In this document: positions 17,364-25,291 of the stretch, in pieces
Position numbering within the stretch: position 1 is the first letter of the stretch
Layout: the number at the start of each line of letters is the position of its first letter
Assembly (NCBI RefSeq): GCF_002216005.1
Contig: NZ_NIQC01000021.1
Span: 1-42,062, forward strand
Direction of reading: 5' to 3'
Length of the DNA: 42,062 bases
From: Natranaerobius trueperi
Lineage (GTDB): Bacteria; Bacillota; Natranaerobiia; Natranaerobiales; Natranaerobiaceae
Notes under the pieces: generated by a model
What the model was told of the DNA's origin: nothing
The model's input: the letters and a program-made list of their open reading frames with translations, nothing else
Database searches by the model: none
Translations under genes and position numbers: made by a program

Positions 17364-17417
17364 TGTTTTTGTCAACAGTCTAATTTAATGGATTTTAAAT
17401 TGATAAATGTTAGGTAG

Positions 17418-17423
17418 TATAAT
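17418..17423 (+). promoter_or_regulatory. Probable -10 box of the arsR-type gene
   Basis: TATAAT lies 42 bases before the arsR ATG. No good -35 box is visible at the right distance, consistent with a weak or activated promoter. Confidence 0.4.
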
Positions 17424-17464
17424 ATAATTCACTTAAGATTAATTAAAATGAGTGGTGAGTTTTC

Positions 17465-17779
17465 ATGTTAAATAAACTTAAAATTCTTAAAGCCTTATCT
17501 GACCCTACACGTTTCAAAATAATAGAATTATTATTAAGAAATGACTTTTGTGTAGGTGCACTATCAAATCGCTTAAATATAACTGAAGCTGCTATTAGTC
17601 AACACTTGAAAGTTTTACGAGAAGCAGGTCTTATTTGGGGTGAAAAACGAGGATATTTCACTCACTATTCTGTAAAACAAGAGGTTTTTAAAGAGCTTTC
17701 AGAAGAGTTCTCAAATCTATATGAACTGTGTATCGAAAAGAATAAAACTTGCAACAATTCTTGTCATAAAAAATGTTAA
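17465..17779 (+). CDS. ArsR-family regulator with Cys-rich C-terminal tail
   Basis: A winged-helix repressor of 104 residues: ALSDPTRFKIIELLL, then the recognition helix AAISQHLKVLREAGLI, then the wing KRGYFTHYSV. Classic ArsR proteins have a CxC metal box in the DNA-binding helix; here only C29 (DFCVGAL) remains. The tail is instead Cys-rich: C89, C96, C100 and C104 in ELCIEKNKTCNNSCHKKC. This suggests a relocated metal or metalloid sensor site. The ATG at 17465 follows GTGGTGAG. It is divergent from the ABC exporter and probably represses it. The effector is unknown; Cd, Zn, As/Sb or Cu are all possible. Confidence 0.88.
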   Translation: MLNKLKILKALSDPTRFKIIELLLRNDFCVGALSNRLNITEAAISQHLKVLREAGLIWGEKRGYFTHYSVKQEVFKELSEEFSNLYELCIEKNKTCNNSCHKKC

Positions 17780-17845
17780 GAGAAGTAGACCATTGATAAG
17801 CTGTCAGTAGAACATATCTACAACCATCAATACTTTTGATCATTA

Positions 17846-17880
17846 AATAATGCCGGCTTTTAGCCGGCATTATTTAAAAC
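17846..17880 (+). terminator. Terminator of the arsR-type gene
   Basis: AATAATGCCGGC and GCCGGCATTATT form a perfect 12 bp stem with a 5-base loop, followed by TAAAACTTTT. It lies 67 bases after the stop. Confidence 0.8.
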
Positions 17881-17915
17881 TTTTATATAGCTATCTCAAA
17901 TATTTTGCTAAATAT

Positions 17916-17951
17916 AAAAAGTGCTGTCTCCTACTCGGATTCAGCACTTTT
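17916..17951 (-). terminator. Terminator of tRNA-Leu
   Basis: On the minus strand TAAAAGTGCTG ... CAGCACTTTTTA forms the stem and T run, 15 bases after the encoded CCA. Confidence 0.85.
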
Positions 17952-17966
17952 AGTTACTTTGAATAT

Positions 17967-18052
17967 TGGTGCGGAAGGCGGGATTCGAACCCGCAAGCCC
18001 ATTGGGCACAGCCCCCTCAAGACTGCGTGTATGCCTATTCCACCACTTCCGC
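17967..18052 (-). tRNA. tRNA-Leu (GAG)
   Basis: This is a class II tRNA with a long variable arm (GCTGTGCCCAATGGGCT). Acceptor GCGGAAG / CTTCCGC, anticodon loop TTGAGGG (anticodon GAG), T-arm GGGTTCGAATCCC, and the 3' CCA is encoded. Confidence 0.93.
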
Positions 18053-18101
18053 TTAATTAACTTACAACAAAATTAATTATACAACCGATATATCGGTTTT
18101 G

Positions 18102-18665
18102 TCAAGATTCACTATATATATCCTCATATCTCTTATAATTTAATAACACTCGTTCAATATAAGATCTTGTTTCTCCATACGGTATACTTTCAATATCTTC
18201 AGTTGTTCCATCCCAAACATTTGTTTCTATCCATTCTCTCACCTTTCCTTGCCCTGCATTATAAGCTGCTAAAGTTTTTACTAAATCATCATTAAATTCA
18301 TTTTTCAGATAATCAAAGTACCAAGCCCCAATTTCTAAATTTGTTTTGTGCTCTAATAAATCATCATATTCAAAAGACTCTATAGAGATCTCATTAGCAG
18401 CCCATGCACCTGTTGAAGGCATTATTTGCATAAGGCCTAATGCTCCACTGTTAGATACTGCTTTTGAATCAAACTTACTTTCGACTTTAATAATAGAAAA
18501 TAATAAATAAGGATCAATATCATGCTTTTCTGATACGTGGTAAATTTCTTGTTCATAGTGAAGAGGATAAAACATTTCCCATAACTTTGGAATAACCAAA
18601 TTAATAATTACAGTTATTACAAGCATCAAACTCAATATGATAAATAAGTATTTACTAGATTTCAT
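18102..18665 (-). CDS. Membrane-anchored lytic murein transglycosylase (SLT domain)
   Basis: This 187-residue protein has one N-terminal membrane anchor (YLFIILSLMLVITVIINLVI) and a lysozyme-like SLT domain. The catalytic Glu is E62 in SIIKVESKFD. The other family blocks are GALGLMQIMP and TLAAYNAGQGKVREW. It cuts the glycan strands of peptidoglycan on the outer face of the membrane. The ATG at 18665 follows GAGGTGTCACA. It is the last gene of the minus-strand block with coaE and ytaF, as seen in many clostridia and Bacillus relatives. Its role may be in growth or sporulation. Confidence 0.92.
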   Translation of the reverse strand: MKSSKYLFIILSLMLVITVIINLVIPKLWEMFYPLHYEQEIYHVSEKHDIDPYLLFSIIKVESKFDSKAVSNSGALGLMQIMPSTGAWAANEISIESFEYDDLLEHKTNLEIGAWYFDYLKNEFNDDLVKTLAAYNAGQGKVREWIETNVWDGTTEDIESIPYGETRSYIERVLLNYKRYEDIYSES

Positions 18666-18749
18666 TGTGACACCTCAGTCCTAAAACATTGTGTTATATC
18701 TATTCTAATACATATTATTAAATATTACTATATGATTAAATTATTTTTA

Positions 18750-19349
18750 CTATTCTTTTGAAGAAACTTTATTAAATAATTCTTTTACTTGTCGGTTTGT
18801 ATGATTAATTGATCCACTATTATCTATTACACGATCAGCCTTCTTTCTTTTTTCATCAAGAGGCATCTGAGCTCTAACACGGTTTTTTGCTTCCTTATAG
18901 GATAAATCATTTCTTTTCATTAAGCGCTCTAATTGAGTTTTAAAATCAACCCAAACAACCCAAACTTCATTGAATTGTTCCTCTTTACCAACCTCATATA
19001 ATAGTGGTATATCTACCACTATTAATTTAGATGGATATTCCTTTTGGTATTTATCAATTAAGTATTTCATTTGTATATCAATTTTTGGATGAAGTATTTG
19101 TTCTAGTCTTTCTTTAGCTAGTTTATCATTAAATATTTCGTCTCCTAAAGCTTCACGTTTAAGTTTACCATTTTTATCAATATATTCTTTGCCAAAAACT
19201 TCCTTGATTTCATTTAATGCTTGTGATCCTTTTTTGGTAGCTTCTCGAGAAATCTGATCTGCATCTATTGTTATAGACCCTAGATCAGCTAACATTTTTA
19301 ATACAGTTGATTTCCCAGAAGCAATTCCTCCTGTCAGACCTATGATCAT
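18750..19349 (-). CDS. coaE: Dephospho-CoA kinase
   Basis: It catalyses the last step of coenzyme A synthesis, phosphorylating the 3'-OH of dephospho-CoA with ATP. The P-loop GGIASGKST is at residues 7-15, followed by DADQISRE, the CoA-domain segment VVDIPLLYEVG, and RMKRND-like (ERLMKRNDLS) in the lid. The length of 199 residues is standard. It starts 17 bases after ytaF, with AAGGAGATG overlapping the end of that gene, so the two are cotranscribed. No anomalies. Confidence 0.95.
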   Translation of the reverse strand: MIIGLTGGIASGKSTVLKMLADLGSITIDADQISREATKKGSQALNEIKEVFGKEYIDKNGKLKREALGDEIFNDKLAKERLEQILHPKIDIQMKYLIDKYQKEYPSKLIVVDIPLLYEVGKEEQFNEVWVVWVDFKTQLERLMKRNDLSYKEAKNRVRAQMPLDEKRKKADRVIDNSGSINHTNRQVKELFNKVSSKE

Positions 19350-19365
19350 TTTTTATTTCATCTCC

Positions 19366-19983
19366 TTAAATTAAGTTTATCAATCCTAGTAGTAGTAATA
19401 TTGCACCCGGAAGGAAAACTATTTTAGGATGATTTGTAACTGACTTAATATTTAATCCCGCTTTAGTACCTAAAGGTACAAGTAAAAATTTACAAAGACC
19501 AACAAAGATAGGTGTTAATAATGAATGAAAGCCCATTAAAGAAGCTGCAAAGCCTGCACTAAAGGCATCCATTGCTAAAGCAACACCTAGTATTATTGCT
19601 TCTTTTAGTGAAATAGACCCTGATTTATCAAAGTCAGCTTTTATAGGATCATCTAATACATCACCAAAAACAGTTTTATTGCTCTTATTAAATTCCATTT
19701 TGTTACTCTTAGTTATAATGGATATATTTTGATATATCAACCAAATACCTAGACATATTAATATCACACCACCTAAGTTTTCTGCAACATTAGGTGTAAA
19801 TAAGTTACCTACTAACCTACCAAAAAACATAGAAAACCAAATTGATATACCAGATGTCACACTTAATAATATCAAAGAACCCATTGGAATTCTAATATTT
19901 TTTACACCATAAGCAAACCCTGCTGCAAATCCATCTAAACTTACTGCTAATGCAAGAGCAAGCAAGGGAAGCATTTCTATCAT
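19366..19983 (-). CDS. ytaF: Sporulation membrane protein YtaF
   Basis: A membrane protein of 205 residues with about six helices, related to the MntP/cadmium-transport-like fold. There are two similar halves, each with a conserved Asp: LALAVSLDGFAAGFAYG and LGVALAMDAFSAGFAA. A cytoplasmic EF-hand-like loop, DPIKADFDKSGSISLKEA, separates them, as is typical of YtaF. It is linked to sporulation in Bacillus; its substrate is not established. I prefer the ATG at 19983 because GGGAGGG lies seven bases upstream; the longer frame from 19998 would start inside that site. Here it is separated from mutM by an intron remnant. Confidence 0.9.
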   Translation of the reverse strand: MIEMLPLLALALAVSLDGFAAGFAYGVKNIRIPMGSLILLSVTSGISIWFSMFFGRLVGNLFTPNVAENLGGVILICLGIWLIYQNISIITKSNKMEFNKSNKTVFGDVLDDPIKADFDKSGSISLKEAIILGVALAMDAFSAGFAASLMGFHSLLTPIFVGLCKFLLVPLGTKAGLNIKSVTNHPKIVFLPGAILLLLGLINLI

Positions 19984-20092
19984 ATTATTCCCTCCCATTT
20001 TCTAATATCATGGTTAGTAATTTACTATATGGGGTGGTTAATATTATAGTGCACGTCCTATGCATACTTCCCTTGGTGCTATTCATAATCGA

Positions 20093-21019
20093 GTAGGAGG
20101 TAGATAATTAATTTATCTACCGACCTCTCACACCACTCAAGCGTACCGTTCGGTACTTGGCGGTTCAATGATTTGAGTGCAGTACCTCGTATCAATTGGA
20201 TATGTCATCATATCCAATTGATGCGAGGTATTCGTTTGTTAATGACTTATAATATCCAGCTATTGGCTATTCGCCAGTACCCCTTTCCGGGTGTTTGCCC
20301 ATTCCCAAGCTTCCACTTCTCAGGCTCTTTTGAAATGCGTCCTTATTTTAAGTATGGCATTAGCTCATCGACTGTCATCCCGTCAACGCCTGCCGCTCCT
20401 CTGTTTTGCTTTACTCTTTTGTAGGCTTCATTTAAATTCCCTATATGCATTAATTTATCAAGTAAGCTTTCTGCACCGTCTTTCTCATTAGGTTCCAGTG
20501 AGCTAGTACTCCGCTCCCTTGGTACTCTCTGGTTCCACCATACCCTCGCAAGGGTAGCCTGTTTTCACAGTTTTCTGCTCTCTTTGCACTATCTCACCTT
20601 CTCTCTGGTTTAAAAGACTACCATTGTTCGGTCCTTCCCGTCTCCGGTACTATGACCTCTGCTGACTTCTTACGATTCAACCGTGCATCACTGCACGGTT
20701 TGTCGCTGTGGGTTGTTGGTTAACCCTCTTGTCAGCGACCCCCGTAAGACCTCCCCTGTTAAGAACGGTAACTTTCCTCTCATATATCTGCCACATTTAC
20801 ACCGTAGGGTTCGGGTGGTATTGGACTTTGTGTTGTAGTGCACACTCATCCACCCCACATATGCCTTTTATGTGGTTTCTGTTCGTCAGACCGAGAGTTT
20901 TCATTAGGCTTCCTTCAGACTCCATCTCGCGGTGGACGCCCTTGCCATCTGCTAACAGTTCCTACCACCAAGCCTGTAGCGGACTTTCACCGCCTAGCTG
21001 CCGCTCTTGCAGGGCAAAC
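20093..21019 (-). mobile_element. Group IIC intron remnant with deleted reverse transcriptase
   Basis: On the minus strand it begins GTTTGCCCTGCAAGAGC at 21019 and keeps class C core blocks: GGCGGTGAAAGTCCGC, GAGTCTGAAGGAAGCC, CTCGGTCTGACGAACAG, GTCAGCAGAGGTCATAG. It ends with domain V (TTGAACCGCC ... CGAACGGTACGCTTG, GGTGTGAGAGG) and an AT-rich domain VI closing at CCTCCTAC (20093). Domain IV retains about 40 codons of the reverse-transcriptase start (HIGNLNEAYKRVKQNRGAAG) and a scrap of its end (KGYWRIANSWIL); the rest is deleted, giving 0.93 kb. It sits directly after the mutM terminator stem. The RNA core may still splice if helped in trans. Confidence 0.87.
20183..20230. repeat. 22 bp near-perfect hairpin within intron domain IV
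   Basis: The arms at 20183-20204 and 20209-20230 (TACCTCGTATCAATTGGATA...) pair at 21 of 22 positions around the loop TCAT. It lies where the reverse-transcriptase C-terminus should be. It is not part of the standard intron fold. Confidence 0.75.
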
Positions 21020-21020
21020 A

Positions 21021-21052
21021 ATAAAAAATCTCCCGCTTATCTAACGGGAGAT
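21021..21052 (-). terminator. Terminator of mutM (5' exon of intron remnant)
   Basis: On the minus strand ATCTCCCG / CGGGAGAT is followed by TTTTTTATT and then at once by the intron 5' end. It starts 7 bases after the mutM stop. Confidence 0.88.
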
Positions 21053-21058
21053 CAATCT

Positions 21059-21898
21059 TTATTTTTGACATTTAGGACAAATAGTAGTCCCGCGATTAGC
21101 TACTCTTATCTTCTCTAAAGGGTTTTTACAAATAAAACATAACTCTCGAGCTCTTCCATATACCTGTAATAGTTCCTGAAATCCACCTTTATTACCATAC
21201 GAATCACGATAATCACTAAAAGTTGTACCCCGTTCCTTTATACCTTCTGATATTACTTTTTTTATGGAAGAAAAAAGTTGCTTTGCTTCTTGTTGGGATA
21301 TTTCTTCACCTGCTTTTTGAGGATGGATACCTGCACGAAATAAAGCTTCATCTGAATAAATATTACCTAAGCCACAAACAAGCTTTTGATCAAGTAATAT
21401 CGCTTTGATACTTTTTTTGGATTTTTTAAGCCCTTTATAAAAGGTTGTTAACTCAAAATCATCTGATATCGGTTCAGGTCCTAGTAAAGCAATACCTTTC
21501 CATTTAAATTCTTCTCCTTTATTTACTAAAGCCATAGTAGCAAATTTGCGTTGATCACAGAAGTCTAAATACCGCCCGGATTTTAAGAAAAAACGACACC
21601 GTAAATGTTTATCCACTTTTGTATTGTCATTTATCACTAAAAGTCTACCTGTCATCCGTAAATGAATTATTAATACCTTTTTAGTATCTTCCTGTAAAGA
21701 ACCTAAATAAATGATTAAGTATTTTCCTATACGGCCAATGTGTTCTATTACACGGTTACTAACAAGATCGACAAACGCTTTGGGGGTCGTGTTTTGTAAC
21801 ATTTTTGAAAAATAAATTTCTATATTTTCTATTTTATCGTCTAAAAGTTCATTCGTTAAGTTTTTTCTTACTGTCTCAACTTCTGGTAACTCAGGCAT
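21059..21898 (-). CDS. mutM: Formamidopyrimidine-DNA glycosylase (Fpg)
   Basis: This base-excision repair enzyme removes 8-oxoguanine and formamidopyrimidines and nicks the DNA. The mature N-terminal proline and following Glu are present (MPELPEVETVRKNL). Other hallmarks are HLRMTGRLLV, the H2TH segment LVCGLGNIYSDEALFRAGIHP, and the C-terminal zinc finger CFIC...CPKC (about residues 254-277). The length of 279 residues is normal. It lies 7 bases after polA, so it is in the same operon. It ends in a terminator behind which a group IIC intron inserted, so ytaF and coaE may need their own promoter. Confidence 0.96.
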   Translation of the reverse strand: MPELPEVETVRKNLTNELLDDKIENIEIYFSKMLQNTTPKAFVDLVSNRVIEHIGRIGKYLIIYLGSLQEDTKKVLIIHLRMTGRLLVINDNTKVDKHLRCRFFLKSGRYLDFCDQRKFATMALVNKGEEFKWKGIALLGPEPISDDFELTTFYKGLKKSKKSIKAILLDQKLVCGLGNIYSDEALFRAGIHPQKAGEEISQQEAKQLFSSIKKVISEGIKERGTTFSDYRDSYGNKGGFQELLQVYGRARELCFICKNPLEKIRVANRGTTICPKCQK

Positions 21899-21904
21899 TT
21901 AGTA

Positions 21905-24619
21905 TCACTCTCCTGGTTCATAGGACGAAAGTTCAAACCAGCTCGGCCCTTTCTTTAAATCAACAGTTAATGGAACATCAAGTTGTAAAACAGTTTCCAT
22001 AATATCTCGTACTTTAATTGAGATCATTTCTAGATAATTTCTATCAACTTCGAAAATTAATTCATCATGAACTTGTAGCACTAAACTTGCCTTTTGAGTA
22101 AGGTCTTCATCTTTTAAATGTTTTTCGACCTGTACCATTGCAGCTTTAATTATATCAGCTGCTGTACCTTGAATTGGTGTGTTAATAGCAGTTCTTTCTG
22201 CTGCTGATCTAATATTAAAGTTTCTATGAGTTATATCTGGTAATTCTCTTCGCCTATTATAAAGGGTAGTAACATATCCATTTTCTTTTGCGTTTTTAAT
22301 AGTTCCATCCATATACTCTTTAACTCCAGAAAATCTAGTTAAATAGTTATCTATATAAGTTTTCGCTTGTTTTCTAGAAATACCTAGTTGTGTAGAAAGT
22401 CCGTAATCACTAATACCATACACTATACCAAAGTTAACAGCTTTAGCATGAGATCTCATTTCATTAGTTACTTCTTGAGGTGGTACTTCAAAAACTTGTG
22501 AAGCTGTTTGAGTATGTATATCCTCTTCGTTTTTAAAGGCTTTAATTAAGTTTTCATCTTGTGATACATGTGCTAATATCCTTAACTCGATCTGAGAGTA
22601 ATCAGCAGCTAAAAAATCATGATTTTCTTTTTCAACTACGAAAGCCTTCCGAATCTTTCGTCCTTCTTCTAACTTAACAGGTATGTTCTGTAGATTAGGT
22701 TCTGTACTGCTTAACCTACCAGTTGCAGTTATAGTCTGATTAAATGTAGTGTGAATTTTTCTAGTTTTTTCTGAAATAATTTCTTTAAGACCTGTTAAAT
22801 ATGTAGTTTTTAATTTGTAAAGCTGCCGATAATCTATTAATAACCTACCTATTTCATAATCTTGAGCCAAAATTTCTAGAGTTTTAGCATCAGTAGAATA
22901 CCCTGTTTTAGTCTTTTTAATAACAGGTAGTTCAAGCTTTTCAAATAGAATATATCCTAGCTGTTTTGGTGAATTAAGGTTAAATTCCTCACCAGCAATA
23001 TCATATATCCTTGTTTTAAATTCATCTAATCTTTTGTTGATATCATGTTCCATGTTAGTTAATACATCATTATCAACTTTAATCCCTCGGTGTTCCATTC
23101 TAGCTAAAATTAAAGCGAGCTGCAACTCAATTTCAAAGTACAAGTCCCATTGATTTCTAGATTTCAAGATATCACTAATTGGATCAACTAAATCAATGAG
23201 AGCGATACCTCTTTCGCAAATAGTCTGCCAATCAGTTTCTAAAGCTGATAAAGTTGCGCCTTCTAAGTAATCGCTTGTTAAATCTTCAATACCATGAGGT
23301 GCACTAGTTGGATCTATTAGATAACCCATTAATTCGGTATCATAAAGGTTGATTTTATCGGTATCTAAATATAGTTCATATAAATCAATATCACAGCAAG
23401 AATATACAAGATGCCATAATTCTTTAATACCATGAGTTATAATTTTCTCTGGTAAGTAATGGTAGACAATATCATTTGTAACCTCTGATATTAAATTTTC
23501 AGGAACAAAAAAAGTTTTTTCCTTGACTGCGAGTACAATCCCACCTTTTGGTTCAGGGTAAGTACTTTTCTTACTTGTTTTAACATTTGGAGTATGCCTG
23601 TAAATACCTAAATAGTCATCGTTATCTAAACTCTTCAATATATCTTTTAATGAAGAATATTCTTCACTGTTAGTCTCTTGAACATAGTAACAGTAATCCC
23701 AATTGTCATATTGATTGTTTAATACTTCATTATTATTTTCTTCAAATACTCTATCTACAATACTTTTCATTTCCCAGTCGATCAGCAACTTTCTTGCATC
23801 TTCAGTTTGGAAATTAAATTTTGATAACTCTTCCCACGAAAAATCAAAAGGAACTTCTCGTGTAATAGTAACTAATTCTTTACTTAAAAAAGCCTCTTCT
23901 TTATTTTCAGATAGGTTTTCTTTAAGTTTTTTTCCTGAAACTTGGTCTAAATTTTCGTATATCTTTTCAACACATCCAAAGTTATTTAGTAACTTTAGAG
24001 CGGTCTTTTCACCTACACCTGGAACTCCTGGAACATTATCTGATTTATCTCCGGTCAAAGCTTTTAAATCTAAAAAGTTATCAAGTTTTACCCCAAAGTC
24101 TTTTTCAACACGTGATTCATCATATTGTTCCATATTTGTAATACCTTTTTTAGTTAATACAACTTTTGTGTTATCACTTATAAGCTGTAGTAAATCTTTA
24201 TCACCTGTTACAATCAAGGTTTGTTTACCTTTATTTTCAGCTTTTTTAGAAAAAGTCCCCACTAGATCATCAGCTTCATATCCATCTTTTTCAAAATAAC
24301 AAATATTCATAGCATCAAGGAGTTCTTTTAACATTGGCATCTGTGGAATCATTTCTTCAGGAGCTTTATCTCTGTGTGCTTTATATTTTGGGTACTGTTT
24401 ATGACGAAAAGTCTTAGCTTTAGTGTCAAATACAACAGCTAAATAGTGTGGCTGTTCATCTTCAATTAACTTATTTAACATCTGAATAAATCCATAAATA
24501 GCGTTTGTATAAAATCCTTGTTTAGTTTGTAATAACGGTAGCGCATAAAAAGCTCGATTTAACAAACTATTCCCATCAATTACAACAAATTTTTCATTAG
24601 CTTTATCTTGATTCATCAT
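21905..24619 (-). CDS. polA: DNA polymerase I
   Basis: This 904-residue enzyme fills gaps in repair and removes RNA primers. Domains in order: 5' nuclease (about 1-300; FDTKAKTFRHKQYPKYKAHR, YEADDLVG, GDKDLLQL); a 3'-5' exonuclease-like domain (about 310-490) that lacks the usual DxE and YxxxD metal residues, so proofreading is probably lost, as in many Gram-positive PolA proteins; and polymerase (about 500-904) with motif A DYSQIELRILAH, motif B RSHAKAVNFGIVYG, and motif C VHDELIFEV. The ATG at 24619 follows GGAGG. It is upstream of mutM and is separated from the sigma/anti-sigma genes by a terminator. Confidence 0.97.
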   Translation of the reverse strand: MMNQDKANEKFVVIDGNSLLNRAFYALPLLQTKQGFYTNAIYGFIQMLNKLIEDEQPHYLAVVFDTKAKTFRHKQYPKYKAHRDKAPEEMIPQMPMLKELLDAMNICYFEKDGYEADDLVGTFSKKAENKGKQTLIVTGDKDLLQLISDNTKVVLTKKGITNMEQYDESRVEKDFGVKLDNFLDLKALTGDKSDNVPGVPGVGEKTALKLLNNFGCVEKIYENLDQVSGKKLKENLSENKEEAFLSKELVTITREVPFDFSWEELSKFNFQTEDARKLLIDWEMKSIVDRVFEENNNEVLNNQYDNWDYCYYVQETNSEEYSSLKDILKSLDNDDYLGIYRHTPNVKTSKKSTYPEPKGGIVLAVKEKTFFVPENLISEVTNDIVYHYLPEKIITHGIKELWHLVYSCCDIDLYELYLDTDKINLYDTELMGYLIDPTSAPHGIEDLTSDYLEGATLSALETDWQTICERGIALIDLVDPISDILKSRNQWDLYFEIELQLALILARMEHRGIKVDNDVLTNMEHDINKRLDEFKTRIYDIAGEEFNLNSPKQLGYILFEKLELPVIKKTKTGYSTDAKTLEILAQDYEIGRLLIDYRQLYKLKTTYLTGLKEIISEKTRKIHTTFNQTITATGRLSSTEPNLQNIPVKLEEGRKIRKAFVVEKENHDFLAADYSQIELRILAHVSQDENLIKAFKNEEDIHTQTASQVFEVPPQEVTNEMRSHAKAVNFGIVYGISDYGLSTQLGISRKQAKTYIDNYLTRFSGVKEYMDGTIKNAKENGYVTTLYNRRRELPDITHRNFNIRSAAERTAINTPIQGTAADIIKAAMVQVEKHLKDEDLTQKASLVLQVHDELIFEVDRNYLEMISIKVRDIMETVLQLDVPLTVDLKKGPSWFELSSYEPGE

Positions 24620-24632
24620 CCAAATCCTCCTA

Positions 24633-24663
24633 CATAAAAAACAGGGGGTTATTCCCCCCTGTT
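24633..24663 (-). terminator. Terminator overlapping the anti-sigma stop codon
   Basis: On the minus strand AACAGGGGG / CCCCCTGTT is followed by TTTTTATG. The TAA stop of the anti-sigma gene (24649-24651) lies in the hairpin loop. Confidence 0.85.
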
Positions 24664-25287
24664 ACGGTTTTTTAATATCATAATCGTAGAAACTGCTAAA
24701 GGTAGATACATTCCATTAAAGATTAGAAATGGTTTAGTAATAGTCTCTTCGTCATCATTACCGTTTTCTTCATACTTACTCATATCAATTTGTGAAATAG
24801 AAGAAGCCATAGTTACATCAGCTTCATTTTCACCTTCCACATAAGTTCTATATGGACCGCCCGGAAGATTTCTAATAATTTCTACTTGATCAGAATTACT
24901 TATTTCTAGTTCTCTCTCAATATCTTCTGCAACTTGTTCTCCTGATATGTCTTCGAATAAGGCAAAAAGTACACCATTTCCTAATAAAAATATACCTATT
25001 AATGCTGCTGCTACATTCTTTAACTTAAAAGCACTATTTATAAAAGTATTAATGTCTTTTTGCTTCTCTTCATTCGAGGTATTACTGATTACATCAGTTA
25101 AGAAATCTTCCGAGGGAGAGATTTCGTCAAGAGATCCTACTAACTTATTAACCTTCCGTATTTGATCAAATTCATCTCGACAGTGATCACAATATTTTAA
25201 ATGCTTTTGAACTTTTTTTACATCTAAAGGGCTTAGCTGGTTATCTACATATGATGAAAGTCTTTCTAGAATCCAATTGCAATCCAT
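24649..25287 (-). CDS. Membrane anti-sigma factor with zinc-binding ZAS domain
   Basis: This 212-residue protein begins with the zinc-binding anti-sigma motif H29-x3-C33-x2-C36 (HLKYCDHC). A transmembrane helix follows at about 93-112 (AALIGIFLLGNGVLFALF) and a second hydrophobic stretch near the C-terminus (MYLPLAVSTIMIL). It lies 4 bases after an ECF sigma gene, so it very likely holds that sigma factor at the membrane until a signal leads to its cleavage or release, as for RsiW. The inducing signal is unknown. Its stop codon lies within the terminator hairpin. Confidence 0.88.
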   Translation of the reverse strand: MDCNWILERLSSYVDNQLSPLDVKKVQKHLKYCDHCRDEFDQIRKVNKLVGSLDEISPSEDFLTDVISNTSNEEKQKDINTFINSAFKLKNVAAALIGIFLLGNGVLFALFEDISGEQVAEDIERELEISNSDQVEIIRNLPGGPYRTYVEGENEADVTMASSISQIDMSKYEENGNDDEETITKPFLIFNGMYLPLAVSTIMILKNRNRGE

Positions 25288-25291
25288 ACTG

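Noticed and set aside
20173-21118. Plus-strand ORFs of 66-136 codons with Cys/Ser/His-rich products
   Set aside because: They are antisense to the group IIC intron RNA, whose structure explains the sequence. Similar ORFs of this kind are frequent annotation errors.
23715-24299. 194-codon plus-strand ORF
   Set aside because: It is the antisense shadow of the polA 5' nuclease domain: Ser/Phe-rich, with no ribosome site.
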